Shown here piece by piece: positions 23,262-38,900 of a stretch of DNA of 64,000 nucleotides. The position numbers and the translations under genes are program-made. Location of the stretch: positions 39,935,807 to 39,999,806 of the forward strand of contig CM070873.1 of the NCBI GenBank assembly GCA_036365515.1, in the 5' to 3' direction. The notes beneath the pieces are model-generated. The model ran no database searches and was not told where the DNA came from. It saw nothing but the letters and a program-made list of their open reading frames with translations. How positions within the stretch are numbered: position 1 is the first letter of the stretch; every line of letters begins with the position of its first letter. Source of the DNA: Torymus aiolomorphi. Its lineage: Eukaryota > Arthropoda > Insecta > Hymenoptera > Torymidae.

Positions 23262-26200
23262 CAGAGAGATAACGTTATTCACGGAGCCGCTGATAGCTTC
23301 GTGGCCAAAGCCCAAGGGTTGAATGGGAGCGCGGCTGATTGGGTTACGCTTTTGGAGGAGATTTGAGCTGGAATGCCGCCGGTGCCTTAGTGTGTGGGTG
23401 TATAGTTCTTTCGTGGGATTAATAGGGATGCGCGTATGATTGACTTGCGACGCTACGCGTTGGAGATTGAGCCTGAATAGTTGGGAAAGCTAAAAGAGAA
23501 ACGATCTCGTGTGATATGCTTTTGTTCGTCGATTAACCTTTGATATTAATTCAACTCCAAATGCTATGTATAAGTATCGACCGCAGGATTATGCGCAGAG
23601 TCGAATTTTCTCCAAATGCAATTACTCACGCATCAGCGGACTGGCGTCTATTGCGTTTTCCGCTCATACATAACGATCCACGAACGAGGACGCAAAGGCT
23701 TTGGCCCCGTGGCATAATTGTGCTCATTTACATCGGGTCGAGATTTTGGGGTGGACTTGGTACAAAGACACAGGTGACGCTGTGACAGAGTCTAAATGAG
23801 GCTGGGATTGATGTTCATTGTGGGACCATGGAGATCTGGTGAGTTTGCGTTTTAATTTGGCGTTTAAAGCTCGCACGTCGTTAAAGTGTGTCTAGAATAG
23901 AATAATTTCAAGAATAATTATAACAATGGGTTATAGTAACTTCTTGGAAATACAACTTGTATTAAACAATATTTGATGAACTATTTTCTGCTCATGATCT
24001 ATCGAATAAATTAGCGAAAGATTAATTGGCAAGAATTCTCCCGAAATCGCTCACTTATATTTGCTCACTCTATTATAACATTCTGTATTTTTCAAAAACA
24101 TTTTAACGAATCGGTAGCTCTCTTTACTCCTCTCTCGCTCTCTCTCTCCCGCTTACAATTCATCAACGACCGTTCTACACTCTCGACTGTAGCTCCTCTG
24201 CCGTGCGGGACGCAGCTGCCGCGCGCCGTTCCGTTTGATACAATATCGCAGCACCTCGCGCACACGGCGCAATCCTATCTCCGGCTCTAATTATGCCCTC
24301 CTCCGGCGTATAATCGAATACACGCGCGCGCACAATGATCGGGCTCATCGGTCGTCTTGTCGCGCGGGTACGCGTACACACCGCGAGAGGGCCATTTGTC
24401 CCGTCCCTCGTAGGAGGAGCTCGTTCATGGGATTGTGGAATGATTGGACCGATGTTCATTTGGTTTCGTCATTTTCTGAGGTGTCCTTGGATTTCGTTTT
24501 TTCATGGACGTAGCTTTGTACTGTACGGTTTATTTATGTCACGAGATGGTTAAATTGGTTTTATTCTATTGTACCTTTCATCATCAGCGTATTATTGGTT
24601 TTAAAAAAATATTTTGTGTTGTGTATACGTTATTCAACACCACTCATACATATAAGACTAGGAACCGAGAACGACAAATCGCACATTGCCCCTCAATTTA
24701 TTATCTACCATCATGATACAAACACACGAGTAGCAGCACTTTGTCGGCTATTCCCTAAAATATCCCTGCAATCGAGGTGGAGCATAAAAAAAAGGAAGCA
24801 AAATAGTGCACGAGTCTTACATATCTCTGCCTCGGATAAATGCACATTATTCATGCGCGCGCGCTCATGTGTGCCTGTATACGTTTCACACTGAGGGGCT
24901 TACGTAAAAGACGTGCGGCCGATTATTCATTAGTTTGCGTAAGCGCGTGACGGTCACGCGCCGAGATTGTACATACGAATGCCATTGCGCAATGCGCATA
25001 ATCGAAAGTTCAGACCGTTGTGATTGCGATTGTTTCTCTGTATCTCATCAGACTTTAGTTAATAATAATGATGGTAACAATGCTGCGAAAAGGTTGTGCT
25101 GGTCGAGTTTACGAGAGAAAGATAAACCTTATACTCATGATAAATCATGTGGTGTAAAATTAAAGCGATATTTGTTTCAGTTTTTACCGTTTCACTGCCT
25201 GAAGTATATATGTATATATCTATATAGAAAGCGCAGGTGTCGCGTTAATAAATGTTACAGCCTTGTTTTACGAGAGTTAATAATCACGAGAAAGTTATAA
25301 TCGAACTGCATGCGCAGTTGATTACCGCATCGGTAGTATATTGAATCAATGAATACGACAAAGTTTTATTGGTCGTCCTAAACCGGGTCTATGAATCACC
25401 TCACCCGATCGACTCATTATTATTCTATGCGTGTCTATTATTCATTATTTTATCTTTAAATGCATCACACATTCGATAGCGATATTTTTTTAATAAAAAG
25501 TATTGATCTCTTCAACATGAATGCGTACCAATGATTTAATACGATTTTAATGATTTATAACGAATTTTTCAGTATTTTACAGAGAAAAAATTCATTACAC
25601 CCTTCCAACCAAAAGATATTCTATTGACACTTCATTTCCGTATCTACAACAACAGCTACCACCCCTTAATCCCATAACCATCAGCCCGGACTTTGCGTCC
25701 GCTTCACTTCCTGCGCAATCCGCACACTCCCTCTCCCTCACTTTCAAAATTTAGTTTCCCACACCCCCTCCGACCTCCGAAAATGGAAAGTGCGCACACG
25801 CGTCCCATTCGGTAGCGAATGGTTTGCGCAACGGTCGCGCGATGACGTCGTATAACGGGCCGCGGATGAGCTCCGCCCGCACATATACGACTTAGCTCTC
25901 GCGAGTCGTCCTAGCCGCGTGAGTTTATACATCCACGCGAAATCCACAATTCCGATGTGCGCGCGCGCGCGCGCTTTAGAGTTATATGGGCCGTCGTAAA
26001 GGGCACGAGCGCGGCTGTTGCAGCAGCTGCAGAAGCTCGCGTGTTGTAAAGAGAGATGTAGAGCGAGGGAGGGGGGCAGGTTTCGATTGGGAATGATTAG
26101 GGGTGGGGGTGACGAGGGAGCAGCAGATGACTTTGGGAAAGGCACGCGAAAGGATGATTGAGCCTGCGAAGAAGGTGTGCTAGTGAAATGGCAAAAGTTC

Positions 26201-27434
26201 AGTCAGACCTTTGGTTTGCCAGATTAAAGTCAAAATTTTCAATTTCCTTTTCATACATAGAAGTATCAAAATTTTATTTATAGTAGTTTTAGCGGTACAT
26301 TTTCGATGAAAACCAGATCATAAAGTTCATAAATATAAAGTTCAAATAAATGTTATATTCTAAACCAAATAAAACATAAACAATATTTTTAAACAGCTTG
26401 TCTGAAATTGTATATTTATTTAAAAATATTTTTTAACATACCAATATTCATCGGAAACAGAAAAGCAAAAGAAGCAAATAAAAAAAAAACACCCACTTTG
26501 TCACTTTTTTCCCTTACACAATAATAATTGTATTTATTTATCTATTTATTTATTAGAAGTAATACGGGCCAAAATGGCCAAATACAAGAATGAAATACAT
26601 AATTAGAATTAAGTATAAACATATGAATATATTTATTGGTGGTAAAATGCAGAAATATGTATAGTGATTTGGGATCACTCAAAACGTACATAGTCAGACA
26701 GGCAGATAATAATAATAAAAAAAAAGCCATTCCAACTTTAATCACCCAACAAAACTACAATAGCGCTACACTCTACACCGGCTCACGTTTTCACCTCTCC
26801 ACTTCCAGTAGCAAAACGAAACAGCGCGCTTTCGCCACCAGAAACTCCATCCCAGCGATGCAGGGGAGCCAATTCTCCGGCATCATTTCTCGGGAACACG
26901 TAGGCGCGTGGCGCCCGAGAGCTAATCCGCCGCGGCTCTGGAATTTGCCTGGCAATTCCGCCCCGTCTCCGACGTCGAAGGTGAAACGTGGAAATTCAGA
27001 GCTTCGCCCCGCCGGACGCTAGAGCCGGATAACCCATTCTCATCACGAACTTCGTCTCCAGCCGTGAGAAGATGGAAAAGAAGGAAATAGAGGAGGAGAG
27101 AATGACGTGATGAAGGTAAAAAGGGAGGCTGGAGAGTTATTGTTGCGAGCGCGCACGCGAGAGTGAGTTTGAGATTGTGAAATTGAGGAGGATTTCATGA
27201 GTATCGTGGTTGACAGGTGAGATACGTGCTGGCACAGTCGAGTTGTCATGGTCTGTACAGTTTTTGTTTACGTAATTTTTAAAGGAAAATTTTCCATTTT
27301 ATGGTAAGATTATTTTTAGGATTCTCAAGTATTGGTACATCATCAATCTATCAGGAACACTTTTTTATTATTTTATATGAATAAATTAATGTATTGGCCA
27401 AATTAATACATTTCGACACGGGTGCGAAACATGA

Positions 27435-27590
27435 TTATTTAGGTCATGTGGCGTTTTTCGCACGAGCGAAGCGAGTGAGAAAAGTGACATGAGCTAAAAA
27501 TCTTCTTACACGCCAGTTTTGAACCGTATTTTATACCACGAGAGCCGAATAATCATATTGAAGTTATGATTTTGAGGTTAGTGTGGTATA
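27435..27590. repeat. Diverged copy of the palindrome family
   Basis: GGCGTTTTTCGCACGAGCGA followed by AGCGAG, GAAAAGTGACATGAGCTAAA and ATCTTCTTACACGCCAGTTTT line up with the left half of the 58.2-kb palindrome (CGTTTTTCGGCCGAGCGAAG, GAAAAGTCGCATGAGGTAAA, ATTCTCTTACGTCCACGTTT). The copy is then followed by TATACCAC (27532-27539) and GTGGTATA (27583-27590), the same word that edges the arms of the 57.3-kb foldback. It is much more diverged than the 15.6- and 58.2-kb copies. Confidence 0.6.
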
Positions 27591-28798
<1,208 letters not shown>

Positions 28799-29139
28799 CC
28801 CGAAAGTTCCGGTTGCAAGTTTATTTACCGCTCAAAATCAAGTAAACTGTGCTGAATATTATATAAAACTTTCTTGCGATGATTTTATTACAACAAACAC
28901 CGGTTCGATATAATAATTATTTATTGAAAATATTTAAAACAAAACCAATCAAATTACCATTACCCTTGGCAATTAATCGTCAGAAACCCTTGAAAAATCC
29001 GCTGCTAACTGAATTATAGCAGAATGCTTTCTCAAAGAGTATCTTCAATATTTTTATGACATTTTTTTATTGCACATTTAAATTAAAAACCATAGTTCAA
29101 AGTTGAAACAGTATTATAATTCTCGTTTCATTTAATAGT

Positions 29140-29545
29140 TTCAAAATACATAAATAAAGAGGGAATTAAGCGTATTGCAAGAATATGCCGAAAAAGTTAT
29201 TTACAATTCATATAACTATTATATTTTTTGAAAAAGTTGCTACCTTTTCAAATTCTCAATTGTAAGTCAAAAATTGCTAGTAAGTAGTTTTGAAATGCAT
29301 AATTTAGAAGGAAATAGAATGTACGTTGAGAATATCGGTCTACATTTGAGATCTGATGCCGACAAAGTTATTTATAATTCATAAAATTATTTAATTTTTC
29401 TAAAAAATGACTACTTTTTCAAATCCGCATTATTAAGTGAAAAATAACTCGTGAGTAGTTTTAAAAGACATAATTTAGAAGGAAATCGAATATAATTCAA
29501 GAATATTGGTCTCCATTTGGCATATCTTTAAAAAAATAAAATTAT
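29140..29545. repeat. Degenerate tandem repeat, period about 150-170 bp
   Basis: The words AATTTAGAAGGAAAT, GAATAT.GGTCT..ATTTG, AAAGTTATTTA.AATTCATA and TAGT.GTTTT.AAA.G.CATAA recur in order near 29152 (weak), 29301 and 29472. The spacing is 149 and 171 bp. The units are AT-rich and have no coding sense. This may be part of a larger interspersed repeat that continues to the CATA tail at 29.73 kb. Confidence 0.6.
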
Positions 29546-29639
29546 TTTTGAAAAAAAAAAAAAATTTTTTACAAAAGTGTTATTTTTTAAAAAATAAGAC
29601 CTTAAAGTCATCCATTTGACTCCAAAATTTAATCACTTC

Positions 29640-29830
29640 CAAGTTAAGACATACCAAAGGTGAATGCGAAAGTTCAGCTAATTCCGTTACTTCGTTCAAG
29701 AGTTATGCCGGGGACAAAATTTGGTTTCATACATACATACACACATACATACATTTTTTTAAAATCTATTATTCTGACTCAGGAACCTCAAAAACATCGT
29801 AATTCGTCAAAATCCTTGATTCGAAGAAAG
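29640..29830 (+). repeat. Interspersed-repeat end with (CATA)n tail
   Basis: AGCTAATTCCGTTACTTCG and GAGTTATGCCGGGGACAAA lead into a CATA/CACA tract (29728-29754), then seven T residues, then AACCTCAAAAACATCGTAAT and TTCGTCAAAATCC. I have seen similar tails in repeats of insect genomes but cannot name a family; this is recollection, not a search. Confidence 0.35.
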
Positions 29831-32800
29831 AAAAAAAACACCGATTCCTCACAACACAACCCCTTCTCTCTTTCCTGGAAAATTAATTTTCTGCCTTTTT
29901 TCACGCGCTTCGCCCACTAATTACTTTCCGAAACCCAACGAACTCGCGCGCGCAAACGGCGAGTGATCGACGGAACGCAATTAGCAGTCGATTATGCTAC
30001 CGCCATCTTCGGTATACATTATTCGCAGAAAAGTTGCAATATCCGACGAGTCTGATGGCTAATTTCCAGCCTCTCTATATCGGGTCTTTTGAAAAAGGGA
30101 GAGAGATAGCCGATGGAATTGAAATAGAGAGGTTTTAGCGCTTTTCAAGGATAGAATTCCTTTTGATAGAGTTGGTAATTTCGGAGGGATACAGAGTATT
30201 AATAGTGATAAGTAGTGGGTTTAGAGTAGTGATAAAATAGTTGATTGGAATTGTATTTTCGAAGGCTTAAAAAATGATTGTAATTAGGTAACAAGTAACT
30301 AACCTTACGATTTTATTAAAACCTATAAACGTTCATTATAACATATATATGTATAAAATTCAAATTTTGCAACGGAATAAGTTGAAACTAATGACAAAAA
30401 AAGGCATAAAATTTCATTTTTATTTTTGAGAAACCACGAGATAAGAAAAGGAAATATTATGTTTTCTCAGGGGCAGCAGTGGGCGTGACCTAAAGGTCGC
30501 GTTACCTTATCCCGGAATCTCCGGGTTGATTAAAAAATGTCGTCGTTTCTTCGATAAAATTGGAATCTCTCAGGGACTTCCAAAGAAGGATGAAAGTTTT
30601 AATTGGAACGAACGGGAAATTTATCACGGGTTTGATGATTGTTTTATGATTGGATTAACGTTTCCAGAAGAAACTTATATTATTACCGAGAGACATGAAA
30701 GTAGAAAAGATAAATATCATATGACAAATAACGTTTCTTTCTCGTTATTTTGTATTATCCACAAGAAAAATTCATTCGTATAAGCTGTTTTTATTAATCC
30801 ATGAACGTAAAAGCTTGTTCTCAATTGAGAGAAACTATTTCGATTTAAAAAATATTGTTATAGAAGTATACAATTATATTTTCCGTAAAAGCTACCGCGC
30901 TGGTAAAGAAATATGAATATTGCAGTCAGAAAGAACGCGATTCAGCAGTAAGGATTTTAATTTTGTTTTCATTAGCAGAAAAATTATATTAAAATATAAA
31001 CTCTAAAAAATTTTTGTCCCTTCAATATTTTATTTCATATTTTTTAAATGAACACTACACTTACCCACTTTTCTCACAATATGAAATAAACGATTCACAG
31101 AAGAGAAATAAATAAATCCCTTTTCCAGCAATAAAAATTAATGACTTCAAAATACAACCGATCGAGACAGCGAATCAAATAAGAGCCCAATTTCTCTCTC
31201 TCTCTTTCCCCCTTTTTCTCATCTCTTTTTCTCGCCGCACGGCTCAATGTATTTTTCAAGCAAGCCATTTCCTCCCCCTCCTCTCTCACCGTTTCTCTTC
31301 TAATATTTCTCCCTTTCCATCACGGGGCGAAAGCTACCTTATCACCATTTTTCTAGCTATTTATTTCAGCGTCTCCGTCCCTCCCTTTTCACGCACATAT
31401 TCTTCTTCCCCCAAAAAATACCTTATCACCATTATTCCGTCTGTCTTTCACCTTTTTTTCCTCCCGTCGAGTGCAAAATCGAGGAAAGAGGGGTGGGGTG
31501 GTGAGAGCGTTTTAAAAGACTTTAGCGAATATTGAGTAACCAAAAGGATTTTTCCAAGGAGAGGAGCGCATGCGCACGTTGAGCAATTTTCTCCCTACTT
31601 TTTATCCATTTTTCAGAAAAAATTTATTCTAAGCGCCGGGTTATCATTCCCTCTGCGCTTCCGTTTCGCTTTTCTTGCTTATGGCGCAAGATGACCTGAT
31701 TTCCGAGGACGGAGTTATTTATTTCGAGAGACTCTGCAAGCTGGCCGTATAATTGTACGACTTCTCACAATCTAACACCTGCCGTATATACACTAAAGAT
31801 TTATGGTGTTCGTATGATGCAACTTTTTACTTCCAAGTTCTATCAGCATTTCGAAACAATTTTTCAAAGACCCCATTGTTCGCGTTCTCCAACCTTTCCG
31901 CCCTTCATCGGTAAAAATGTCGTAGTGCCTTCAAAGAGAGTCCGCGTTATCAACCCTTTGCGTGCCAAAGAACGCGTAAAGCTATTTCGCATCGGGACAA
32001 TCAGGCGGAACGCAGTTCTCTACTGGCGGGACAAAATTCATAGCGGAACAAAGCTACTTCCAGATTCCTTTCTGTCTCTCTTTCTTGATTAGAAAAGACA
32101 AGTCACTGCAAATCCTCTAATAAAATGGCAATCGCGATGCTCCGTCGCAGGGTTGAACGGGCAATGAAATACGAAGGAGAGGGGTTGATCACGAGATAAA
32201 GAGAGGCAGCCAAGCTGCTCATTGTTTGCCGTTGAATTAGCATGCAAGAATACGAATAGATTTCGCGGGGACAGATATCGTTTCGCACGATTTATAAAAT
32301 GTTTATCAGTTTTAAATTCATTGTTTTTCTACTATTTCTACTCAATCGCTTTGTCGTTCTGAATTTATCGACGCACAAAACTCGCGCAAGACGCAAGATA
32401 GAAGAATAACACCGACACAGACTAAAGGACTTCATGGAGCCACGTCACGTTTCCCGCCCTTCATCCCTTGATTGTTCCGAGAGTGTCTCCGCCTCCAGCA
32501 CCGCCTAATTTCTTTCCAAGCGCTCAAATATTTAGACGTTATCACGGGAGCACTTGTTGCAAGGCTGGAATAAGAGAGCTGGAGTGGAGAATGTCGTAAA
32601 AGAGTGGGAGGGCTTTTTAGCTTATTTTGAGTATTTTAAACAAAAAATATCCGTGTTATTATTTTTCACGAAAAATGAGAAAATCAAATATTCTACGCTA
32701 TAAAATCTTTTATGTCGCGTACTTTTAGTGCAAGGTAATAATTGTTTAACGTGCATTATCTGGGTAAAGTTTTTTTTTAACATTTTTACCAGTACTTTAC

Positions 32801-33713
32801 AACCCAATATTTGTTGTATATAAATTTTATACGTATAAGCTTTGATTGGCAATAAAATTGCAGAGTACAATTATTGAATATAAATATTTAACTGTGAAAA
32901 TAAATCCCTCTACAGTATCATAAAATTTCTCCAAAAATAACTCAAAATAAAGTCACCAACTTTATCAATTACCGGACGGAAAAACCTTCTATCCCACCTA
33001 CGAGCCTCTAACCCCACGATAATCACTTAAACATGGGCAATCTCCCCCCTCCCTACCCAACGCTCGCGCATAATTTTGTTTATGCAAGCCCATACATATC
33101 ACTTAAAAACGCCTCCTCCTCCTCTCTATCTCCTCGGGAAACTTTTTCCTTCGAGAGAAAGAGGGGGAGGGAGTTTGATAAATTATAATTGCGCGCTCGG
33201 AGTAGAAGAAGAAGAAGAAGCAGCAGAAGAAACTTGATATTTCATTGTTAAGGCCACGCTCGCGCATCATTTTTTCCCCTCGAAGTACACACGCGGCGCG
33301 CGCGAGCGGGCAAATAATGATGATAACGAACGCGCGGGAGTAGAGAGTACCGGGAAAGTAAGACGCGAGAGAGAAGAAGAAGAGAGATAGAGAGACGAGG
33401 TATGATGGAGAGTTCTTTTTTTCCGCAGCGAGGATTGAACAGGATCGAGTGGTTGAGTAACAGACGCAGATGTCTTGTTTACGCGTAGCTATACTACTAA
33501 TTCATTCAAGTCTACCTGTACCATAACAGTTGATTTATCTTTAAAAGTATCTCATAAATGAAAGGATTAGAAAGTGAATCGCGAAAACTCAAAATAAAAT
33601 TCAGAATTCGCCTCGAGAATATAAATCATAACCTACGACTACATACATTTTGTTATTAGCTTTATTGAGACAATAAACACACTTCTCACCTATAGCGAAA
33701 AGACATACAGCCA

Positions 33714-33718
<5 letters not shown>

Positions 33719-33776
<58 letters not shown>
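33719..33776. repeat. (CT)n microsatellite
   Basis: About 29 uninterrupted CT units at the left edge of a CpG-rich island. Confidence 0.95.
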
Positions 33777-33778
<2 letters not shown>

Positions 33779-35933
33779 GGCGGCGGCCCATTACCGCAGC
33801 GGTAATTTATATCGGCGTCTCGGCAGCGGCGGCACTTGTAAGAAGTTACCAGGGCCGCTATCCAGCGCGCGCGTGTATCTCGCCAACAGCCTACGCCATA
33901 ATCTGAGTGGGCGAGCAAGCGAGCGAGTTCCGGCCGCAAAGTGCGCCGGCATACGTCCCGTCCAATTTGGGGGTAGAGCGCGCGGCTAAGTAGAGGAGGA
34001 AACTTGGCGTGCGATCGAGCGGGGGAAGAAAGGATTGGTCGCGGAGTATAAGCGATGATTGTAATCGGGTTGTTTGTTTCAAAGTTTTAAGTCGATGTTT
34101 TGCGTGTTTCAAGTCAATCTTATGCTTTAAACTCTGTTTTTGATCGATTTCATTGTGTTTGTGATTAATGATGTCGACACCTGAATGATTTCTAAGCATT
34201 AATGTGAATGTAAATATAATTGAAATAATGATTTAAAAATAAAATGATCTGAGTCTGTATTTATGACAAGGCTGACTAATGCTGGACTACATCCACTTAC
34301 TTCCAAACATACCCCTCCCTAATTGAAAGATACTTACAAAACGACTCCACCGAATCTGAAAACCCTGATAAAATTTTTTCTCGTCCGTCTCTCACGCATA
34401 ATAAAAAAGCGCATTTTGCCGCTCCCGAAAAAAATAGAGAGTACGGAAAAGGTCGGGATGAATTTTTCAGGAGGCTTGATTCCGAAAAGACGCTCTTTTA
34501 AAGCGCGTCCACGAGAGTGGCTCAATTAAGTCGAGAAAGTGCCTCTGTTTTTCATTTTCCTTTTGCACGGACGGTGGCTCTGATTAGTCGCTGCGCGGAA
34601 ATGCCAAAGCACAAAACTGCTGTTAATTCATAGCGGCGACGAAGATAAGCTTGGCTTGCGATATGGGCTAGAATTTCATGACGTTTTTTAAAGCAAAAAC
34701 ATTGCTCAAAGTGCAATATAAAACGGGTATGTTCAATAAAAAAAAAAGTAAATGTATATATCGAAAATTTTTCGTATAGTTTCACAAAAGAATTTAAAAA
34801 TATAGCGAACAATAATTGTTCCCGGAATACGCGCGCTTATATAGAAACGAGATCACAGGGATATAGAATTTCGCGTATTTTCGTTTACGCTGAATGCTCT
34901 CTGATTTCCGAGTAGAAAAAACGCCACCGCCGCTGACGATATATACGAATATACGCGAAAGGCATTCCGCGATATTTGTTTTAGAAAAATATTTGTACAC
35001 GCGGGACGATAAAACGCTGAAATTTCGCTGAAATAAAGCACGGTAATATCAAGTGGAATAAAAATCTGCAGAAACTTTCGATTTACGAGCCGCCCTCTGT
35101 CTTCCCGTAAACGTAGATTTATCGCGACACTGGCCGCTGGTCATTTCTTCGGATGCAATGTAGTAAACTGTGTTTCTCAGGGCGGAGAGGAAGGCCGGGG
35201 GAGGTCATTTTTCCCGGGAAAGTTTCGCGTCTGATTCAAAAATAGCGGAGATATTTCTAATGCTGAAATAAAGTTTGCTTAAAGGTAGAAAAATGACGTG
35301 ATCGTGGTGTTCTGGGAAATTTAATTTCACTCACCAACAGAAGTAAGTAATTGATCGGTCAATGCAAAACAACACTCACCTGAAACAATAAGAAACACGT
35401 AATCAGTAACCATAGAATTAAGTACTTGATTGAAAGAAAAATAAAATTTATTAATTATTACAGTATACAAAATATTCAATTTCAATATAATCAGCATGTG
35501 ATCAGCGCATTATAATAACGGTTCAACGCTCCTAATTTGTTTACGGAGTAATTGCGCTTAGTGAAAGGCAACGGCTAAATTGGACGCGGGGGAGCAATAT
35601 ATCATAAGTGTCGAGGGAGCTGCGAAATAATTGACCAATTTTCTCGCGCGAGGCTTCCAAAGAGATTGAGTAAGGGCTAAGAAATGATTACACACCCAAC
35701 TGAATAATATTACATCCATACATCCGAGAAATTTAGGCTGTGATTTCTTAATTAGATCAATCTCCTCCATCCAGAAACGTAATAACGATTCCCGAAAACT
35801 ATTTTTGCCGAGTGTAAAATCACGCCTCCTCCGGTACAAGTGCAATCAACAAAGCACCGGCAAATCTCCAGCCATTAACTAGCGGACGAACAGCGCGGAA
35901 AAACGAGGGCGCAAGAAAAAAGGTAAGCCCCGT

Positions 35934-35934
<1 letters not shown>

Positions 35935-35965
<31 letters not shown>
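35935..35965. repeat. (CT)n microsatellite
   Basis: About 15 CT units at the left edge of the 36.1-kb island. Confidence 0.95.
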
Positions 35966-35968
<3 letters not shown>

Positions 35969-38900
35969 GTAAAATCTATCGAATCGGTTTAACGAGTGCG
36001 CGGGGATTATAAATCAACGCTGCGGCGCTCGCTCTGCGCGCGTCCCTCTCTCCACTCGCTCCTTTTATTCCAGGAGAAACAGGGCCAAAGAGAGCGGAAA
36101 AAATGGACGAAAAAAGGCGCGCGAGCGAGTACAATAAAAGAGAGGACAGGGGCAGATGCATTTTACGACTGGCGACGAGCGCTAACCCTCTACTTTAACG
36201 TCGCGCGCGGCGGCGGCGGCGGCGGCGTCCTTTATACTCTCTTGTCTCCCTCCCTCCTCCTATTGGACTGTCTTATTTTTTTTCCTTTGTCGAGAGTATC
36301 CTTTTTCGCTGCGGGCTGCGTCTTCATGCCTTATTTTTTTTTTCTAGGTTTGTTTCGCGGCTGCTTCGCGTTTCGGTAGGAGAGAGAGATAGTCGTTGAC
36401 TCAATTTACATGATTTTTCGTTTCGCGTGGTTCTCGCTGATTGCGACTTTTGTCATGTATTTTATATTTACAGAAATGCAAAGAGTAATTTCGTCCGTTT
36501 CTCGTGAATGTAATAAATATTAAAAAGGATTTTTGCGAAAACGAGTTTAGGAATTCTTAATTATAAAAATGCGCTTTGTACAATTATTTCCATAGAAATT
36601 TAAATTTAATGATTGCGTGGCATTAATATTTGACTAGATAACAAATAATTGATAGGAATTAATAAGCTCCGAAAATAATAAAAAAAAATTCTTCTTTAAC
36701 TAGTGCTATCAGAAATTTGTTATCTTGACTACAATTTACTTCAAAGCAACTTAGAAAATTGAGTGAATTTTTTATCTAATGTATCAATAAATAATACACC
36801 AATTGCTCGCCTTATCATTATTAACGACACTTAAATCCGCATTATCCTTTCCACTTCCACCTAAAAATTCTTCCACGTACACCAGCACCACTACTACCAA
36901 CACCAATCCGCGAAAAATCGGCAAAAGGCCCAAGACAAAGGGTCTCGAATTTAGCGCGAACACGGTTCGCGCATTTGCCTCTTTGTCTTCTAGCCATGCT
37001 CGCACGCGCGACGCGATGGGGACAAAGAGCAGCAGCAGCAGCGGTGGCGACGGCGTCGAGTGTGAAAAGCGACGGCAAAAAAATCAGCAGACCGTGACCG
37101 CGTCCTTTCACAGCGCAGCGAAACACGTTCGACGCGCGCGAAATTAAAATTCGGGAAAATGGAAGCAGAGCGTGAATCGAAATTAAAAAGGGAAGGACGT
37201 CGCTACACGGTTTTTTATATAAATAAAATGGTTATTATGTCATGGGGCTTGAGCAAAGTATTAATTTAAAGTGAGCTTGGATTGTGTGGATGGTGAGTGA
37301 GGTGGCGACAGGAATAATATTCCGAGATGAATGATGAATTTTTTTGGATAAGCTTTAATTAACAAGCAATAATATATTTATTTTAATGAAACTTCGTTTT
37401 AATGAGTCTCGCATGCGGGTCGCAAGTAAATAAATATTCCAAAAGCAGAAATATATTCACTGCGCGTTATAACAGCAGACAACATAAACCATCGGCTCTC
37501 GAAAATCGCGCACCTGGCAACAATAGCCTTTGCCGGCAACAAAAAAAACCCTAACAACCGAGGGCAAAGGAAAAAAGAATAAAGAAAACATACACCTCGG
37601 AAATCCGGCTAACTTTGGCGTGAATCTGCTTATACTCGCACGGTGGATTGGCAATCATATTTCACCAAGGCAAAAAAACACGCTCACTAGCTCTCACACT
37701 AGGCAAGCACGAGAGTCACGACGCAATAGCCTGAAATATTTATAAAATTTTTCTTCGATTTCGCGGTGGTTTCCGCGAGGATTCGTTTAAAAGAATTGCG
37801 TGCACGAGTGTACAAGAGCTTTTTTACAGGGGAAGATTAATCCGACAATGCCGATGGCTTTAGTAAGTGCACGCCAGAATTACGATGTTTTTACGAGGGT
37901 TCGCGTTGTCTAGTACGCTAGGCTGTTTGATTTTCATTGCTGCAGTAATTCGATGATTTATGCGAATACTCTTCGAATAAGTTGAATAAATGTTGTGTCT
38001 CTAACATCTATTTACTCTAACCCTCTTTCACGTTTCTAATACCAAAACACAAAAATAACTCGATCTCCGACACCTAATTATCATCCTCTCCTCGCATAAT
38101 AGGACGCTGCGCGCGCGCGCAAACTTTCCGCTTGATTGGATTGACGCGCGCGTCTGCTCGCTCTGTGCATAACTCGATTGTGGATTACTCGCGCGAGTGA
38201 TCGGCTTCTCGCGCGACTCGACTGTTGGCTAATTAATCGTACGCGTAGGCGCGGAGGCTATGCACGTGCCGGGAAGTTGAGGAGCGTCCGAGGATTTCGA
38301 GGAAAGTTCGAAGCAAGCTGCGGTTCGCGGCGTGCATAGAAAGTTTCTGATTCTTGCGTGGAATTTTTGTTTCTGGTGATTTTGATTTTTAAATCTGCTC
38401 CTGTGGTTATAAGCTACTATTTCAGTACTTATAATTGATTAATCAATGCTGAAATAATGGGTATCGAATATTTCAGAAGTCCATATTTACTCTTTAAAAT
38501 AGCGAAACAAATAGTGAATATGCTCCATCGGTATTGAACGACTTTTGGTACAATGGAATTTTTACTATTTTACATTTGCAGAATAATATCGCTGTAATCG
38601 ATGAATAATTATGCTGTTTTTTTTTCAAAAATACAATGTGAGATATAATTTTTTAAATACCGACTTTTGTCAACGTATTCCAATTGCATTAACTTCGCGT
38701 CTGTATGTAAATCACTAATCACACTTAAAATATCAGCCAACCGTTACCGAAAGTACCAGCGTCAACAATATCCCGCAAAAAGCCTGGCTAATCCATAAAA
38801 ATGTTAATCATTTAATATTCCAAAAAAGCCTCGCACACATATTTGCATTCGCATTTTTACACGAGCGCAGGCCGTCGTGGGGGCAAATCCACTCCCAGCC

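Larger units (their letters stand above)
16538..27434. other. 10.9-kb non-coding desert of AT-rich DNA and CpG-rich islands
   Basis: I recognise no gene. CpG-rich islands centre near 17.4, 18.35, 19.1, 19.95, 21.1, 22.0, 23.2, 24.3, 25.9 and 26.95 kb. Most are C/T- or C/A-rich on the left and G/A- or G/T-rich on the right. AT-rich stretches between them hold nothing recognisable. A minus-strand (TAAA)n-like tail at 26529-26560 next to GGGCCAAAATGGCC may be the 3' end of a LINE, but this is weak. Confidence 0.5.
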
